From positions 11,029,001-11,093,000 of the forward strand of contig JAYKKI010000076.1 of the NCBI GenBank assembly GCA_039881145.1: 64,000 nt of DNA, given 5' to 3'. This stretch comes from Druceiella hillmani (taxonomy: Eukaryota > Arthropoda > Insecta > Lepidoptera > Hepialidae). The position numbers and the translations under genes are program-made. Positions 61,640 through 64,000 of the stretch are shown here, one piece after another (the stretch's first letter is position 1; each line of letters opens with the position of its first letter). The notes beneath the pieces are model-generated. The model saw nothing but the letters and a program-made list of their open reading frames with translations, had not been told where the DNA came from and did not search any database.

Positions 61640-62110
61640 CCAGACCTAATAGAATCCACCATTGAAAACTTCTTCAAAATACTTTTAGCTTTTCTTGCGT
61701 GATGCGCGAACAAAATAGAATATTTTGTGTTCTATTACTTTTATTGTGTTTCACAATTAAATTAAACTACGTGATATAGTATTATTTTGTACTTTCTTTA
61801 ATTTCTTTAACCCCGACCTAGGTTTCGTTGTATTACAACATCTTCAGGTGGGATATTGGCAATATCCCACCTGAAGAAGGTGGATATTGGCAATATCCCA
61901 CCTGAAGATGTTGTAATACAACGAAACCTAGGTCGTGGTTAAAGAAATTAAAGAAAGTAGAAATAATACTATATCACGTAGTTTCATTTAATTGTGAATA
62001 ATGAATTTCTACAAAATTAACGCCAAATATATTCATCATTTATTGTGTTTCCCGAAATAATTTTTTCGTAAAATATCCAATATGCATAAATTCTACAGTT
62101 TTGTTATATG
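61640..62110 (+). repeat. Dispersed repeat, interrupted by palindromic copy K
   Basis: CACCAGACCTAATAGAATCC, CTTTTAGCTTTTCTTGCGTG, TTTTGTGTTCTATTACTTTT, then copy K, then CGAAATAATTTTTTCGTAAA and TCTACAGTTTTGTTATATG. The uninterrupted relative is at 63127-63360. Confidence 0.85.
61752..62038 (+). mobile_element. Palindromic element, copy K (full, 12 bp target duplication, empty site known)
   Basis: Flanked by TTTATTGTGTTT at 61740-61751 and 62039-62050. It begins CACAATTAAATTAAACTACG. The arms are nearly perfect. The centre is enlarged by duplication of ATATTGGCAATATCCCACCT segments, giving two small nested palindromes. The tail AACGCCAAATATATTCA is followed by TCA before the duplication. 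The paralogous repeat at 63127-63360 lacks the insertion at the matching position (CTTTTATTATTTTTCTC, near 63280), confirming the boundaries. Confidence 0.95.
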
Positions 62111-63126
62111 TATAGAAAGGGCGGATACAGAATTTTTCTCTGGAGGGAACACAACTAAGTTTGCAGCGAGTGTTCTTTGATATTAATTGCAAATAAACAC
62201 ATTATCACACTCCGCTAAAAGAAGGTATAAATCTGTCGACTCATGGCCGTAGTTCAGTTTTATATCCGTATCAAGAATTATAAAATATTTACGAAATAAT
62301 GGGACAATACTTTGCAAATTAATTAGTCTATTGAATCTATTGATTTTTTACACACTTTTATTAAAAAATATTTTGACAGACTGTGTCCCCATTGAAAAGT
62401 GTATCAGTATAAGATAGTGATATTATTATCCAACTTCGTTTAACGCTGTGCTTATCCCTGTTAATTGATCACAAATGCTCAGAAACTGATTTTAAAAGTT
62501 GATTTTAAAAGCTTCTAAAGGTTTAGTTTTTGGAAACAGATTATATACGATATTAGATATTAGAGTCTCGCATAGCGAACACATTCGGAATGTTGAAGAT
62601 GGCAATAAGTTTGACTCGAAATCCTTTGTGTAATCCGAAATCCTGTGATATGTAAGCGTTAACTTTTGACAAATAGCTTCTTGTAACTATGACAAACGAT
62701 AGGGTATCGTATGTAGGCAAGACCTCTGCGAATGCCTTTGCTGATTTTGTAATTCAATTTTTCTGCATAATGAACTCTGACTCTTTTTCTGAAGTCTGGT
62801 TCCTAGTCCAAAAATATCCGATGAACCCAATCTTGACGATTTTTCTACTCCATTGATTATTCAAGAATTATGCAGTTGCTTGATAGATTATGATTAAACA
62901 TTAACTATCAATTTACATCAGTATTTTTTTTCTGTTTTGCACTAGATGCGCTCGTGATGTGCGTTAACCTGTGGATCTGTAGAAAATATTATTAACTGTA
63001 AAATTACTACATGAAAAGTCATCTAATAGAATAATTAAAAAAAAAGGTTTTTTAAATAAGTGTACTTTGCATCCAAACGCCAAATTGACATATATATTGT
63101 TTTGATTAGTAAATCGCGATAAAACA
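62111..63126. other. No gene recognised
   Basis: AT-rich DNA; a 109-codon minus frame ending at 62964 lies mostly in the dispersed repeat and has no motif. Confidence 0.5.
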
Positions 63127-63360
63127 TAGATTATATGTACACCAGATCTAATAGAATCCACAGGTGAAAACCTCATCAGGATACTTTTAGCTTCCCTTGC
63201 GTGACGCGCAAACAAAAAAACAATCTCACAAATAAACGTACCAACATTTAAAAACAATATTTTGTGTTCTATTACTTTTATTATTTTTCTCAAAATAATT
63301 TTTTCGTAAAATATTCAATATATAGATGCGTCAATCCTACAGTTTTGTTATATGACAGAC
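63127..63360 (+). repeat. Dispersed repeat, uninterrupted copy
   Basis: CACCAGATCTAATAGAATCC, TTTTAGCTTCCCTTGCGTGA, TTTTGTGTTCTATTACTTTT, AATAATTTTTTCGTAAAATA and CTACAGTTTTGTTATATGAC match 61640-62110 across the point where copy K is inserted. It carries about 35 bases near 63215-63250 that the other copy lacks. Confidence 0.88.
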
Positions 63361-64000
63361 AATATTGACAACAGACTCAAATTTTGTATAAATTGAGGAT
63401 ATATAGTAAACTTATGACGAATACGCCAATGTAAGTCGAGGTAAAAATTTTCGTTGTACGATTTACATTAGACGCAGTGCCATCTCTTGATGTATGTGGA
63501 TATACTATGCATGTGTGTAATTGCTTCACGTCGAGACAATTCTTTGGTGTCATATAAATGCAGTAGAAATACATTTTTTAAAATTAAACTCTCATAATTC
63601 CGAAGTGTACCGATTCCGATAAAATGAATAAATGTTAAGTCAAGTCAATCTTTACATTATTCAAAAAACTCCGCCTTCTATTGAGCCAGCATTTTTTTCA
63701 TGATACGTATTCAAACAGAAAAACAGACAAACATACAATTCAAAAACTATACTTTTGTATTCTGTTAGATTTTTTTAGGGGACTTTTAATATTTTTTTCC
63801 TAAATATCTTCAATGCTTGTACTTGAAATATTTGTATTTATGAGATGTGCGCATATTCAATGCTATGATTAAGTTTATACGACGGGCATGGGGTTCATAA
63901 AAAATATGTAAATAAATAATCAAATGGGTCACAAAATTTAAGTTTTGATAGTTCACCAAATCATTACTTTACAATGATAAAAAAAAATAAAAAGCCTATT
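63361..64000. other. No gene recognised
   Basis: A minus frame at 63377-63574 has no motif. ACTTTTGTATTCTGTTAGAT near 63750 may be another decayed copy of the dispersed repeat. Confidence 0.45.

Overview
The window looks like lepidopteran (moth or butterfly) nuclear DNA. It is very AT-rich, full of long TA microsatellites and decayed retroelements, and its only intact genes are two cuticular protein genes of the RR-1 (Rebers-Riddiford) type, closest to the lepidopteran pupal cuticle protein 20/36 group. Further support comes from retroposon tails with the 'GCAATAAGTCCGCC' type 3' end and a dispersed repeat containing a 'CGTCCGTCTGTC'-like core, both familiar to me from lepidopteran genomes. 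No database was searched.

Layout. 1-3.5 kb: AT-rich, no gene seen. 3.5-19.7 kb: a giant inverted repeat with arms of about 5.57 kb (4085-9653 and 13987-19539) around a 4.3 kb spacer. Three of its four edges abut copies of a small palindromic mobile element. The arms hold small hairpins, a length-changed TA array, a weak LINE-endonuclease-like relic, and short reading frames with splice sites kept in both arms. The spacer holds LINE relics and a retroposon. 19.7-27 kb: dispersed repeats, a 33-34 bp tandem array, two 5'-truncated LINE copies on the minus strand, and one possible signal-peptide exon. 27.5-28.1 kb: a decayed RR-1 cuticle pseudogene. 28-37 kb: repeats, a 36 bp tandem array with higher-order structure, an RTE-like LINE relic and a tRNA-derived SINE. 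37.5-38.9 kb and 50.0-51.5 kb: the two intact RR-1 genes, same strand, same three-exon structure, conserved promoters. 52.7-55.4 kb: tandem duplications. 56.1-60.1 kb: a decayed Copia-type LTR retrotransposon, interrupted by a 444 bp TA array and a palindromic element. 60-64 kb: copies of a dispersed repeat, one of them split by a palindromic element.

The cuticle genes form a small tandem family (pseudogene, gene, gene, all on +), spaced about 10-12 kb. Their products should be secreted by epidermal cells and bind chitin in soft or flexible cuticle. Nothing else forms a pathway. The remaining sequence is best read as a history of insertions and duplications.

The most unusual item is the palindromic element family: 11 whole or partial copies, long arms, a one-sided 3' tail, and target duplications of 12-13 bp. 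One copy is confirmed by an empty paralogous site in the same window. I do not recognise its superfamily.
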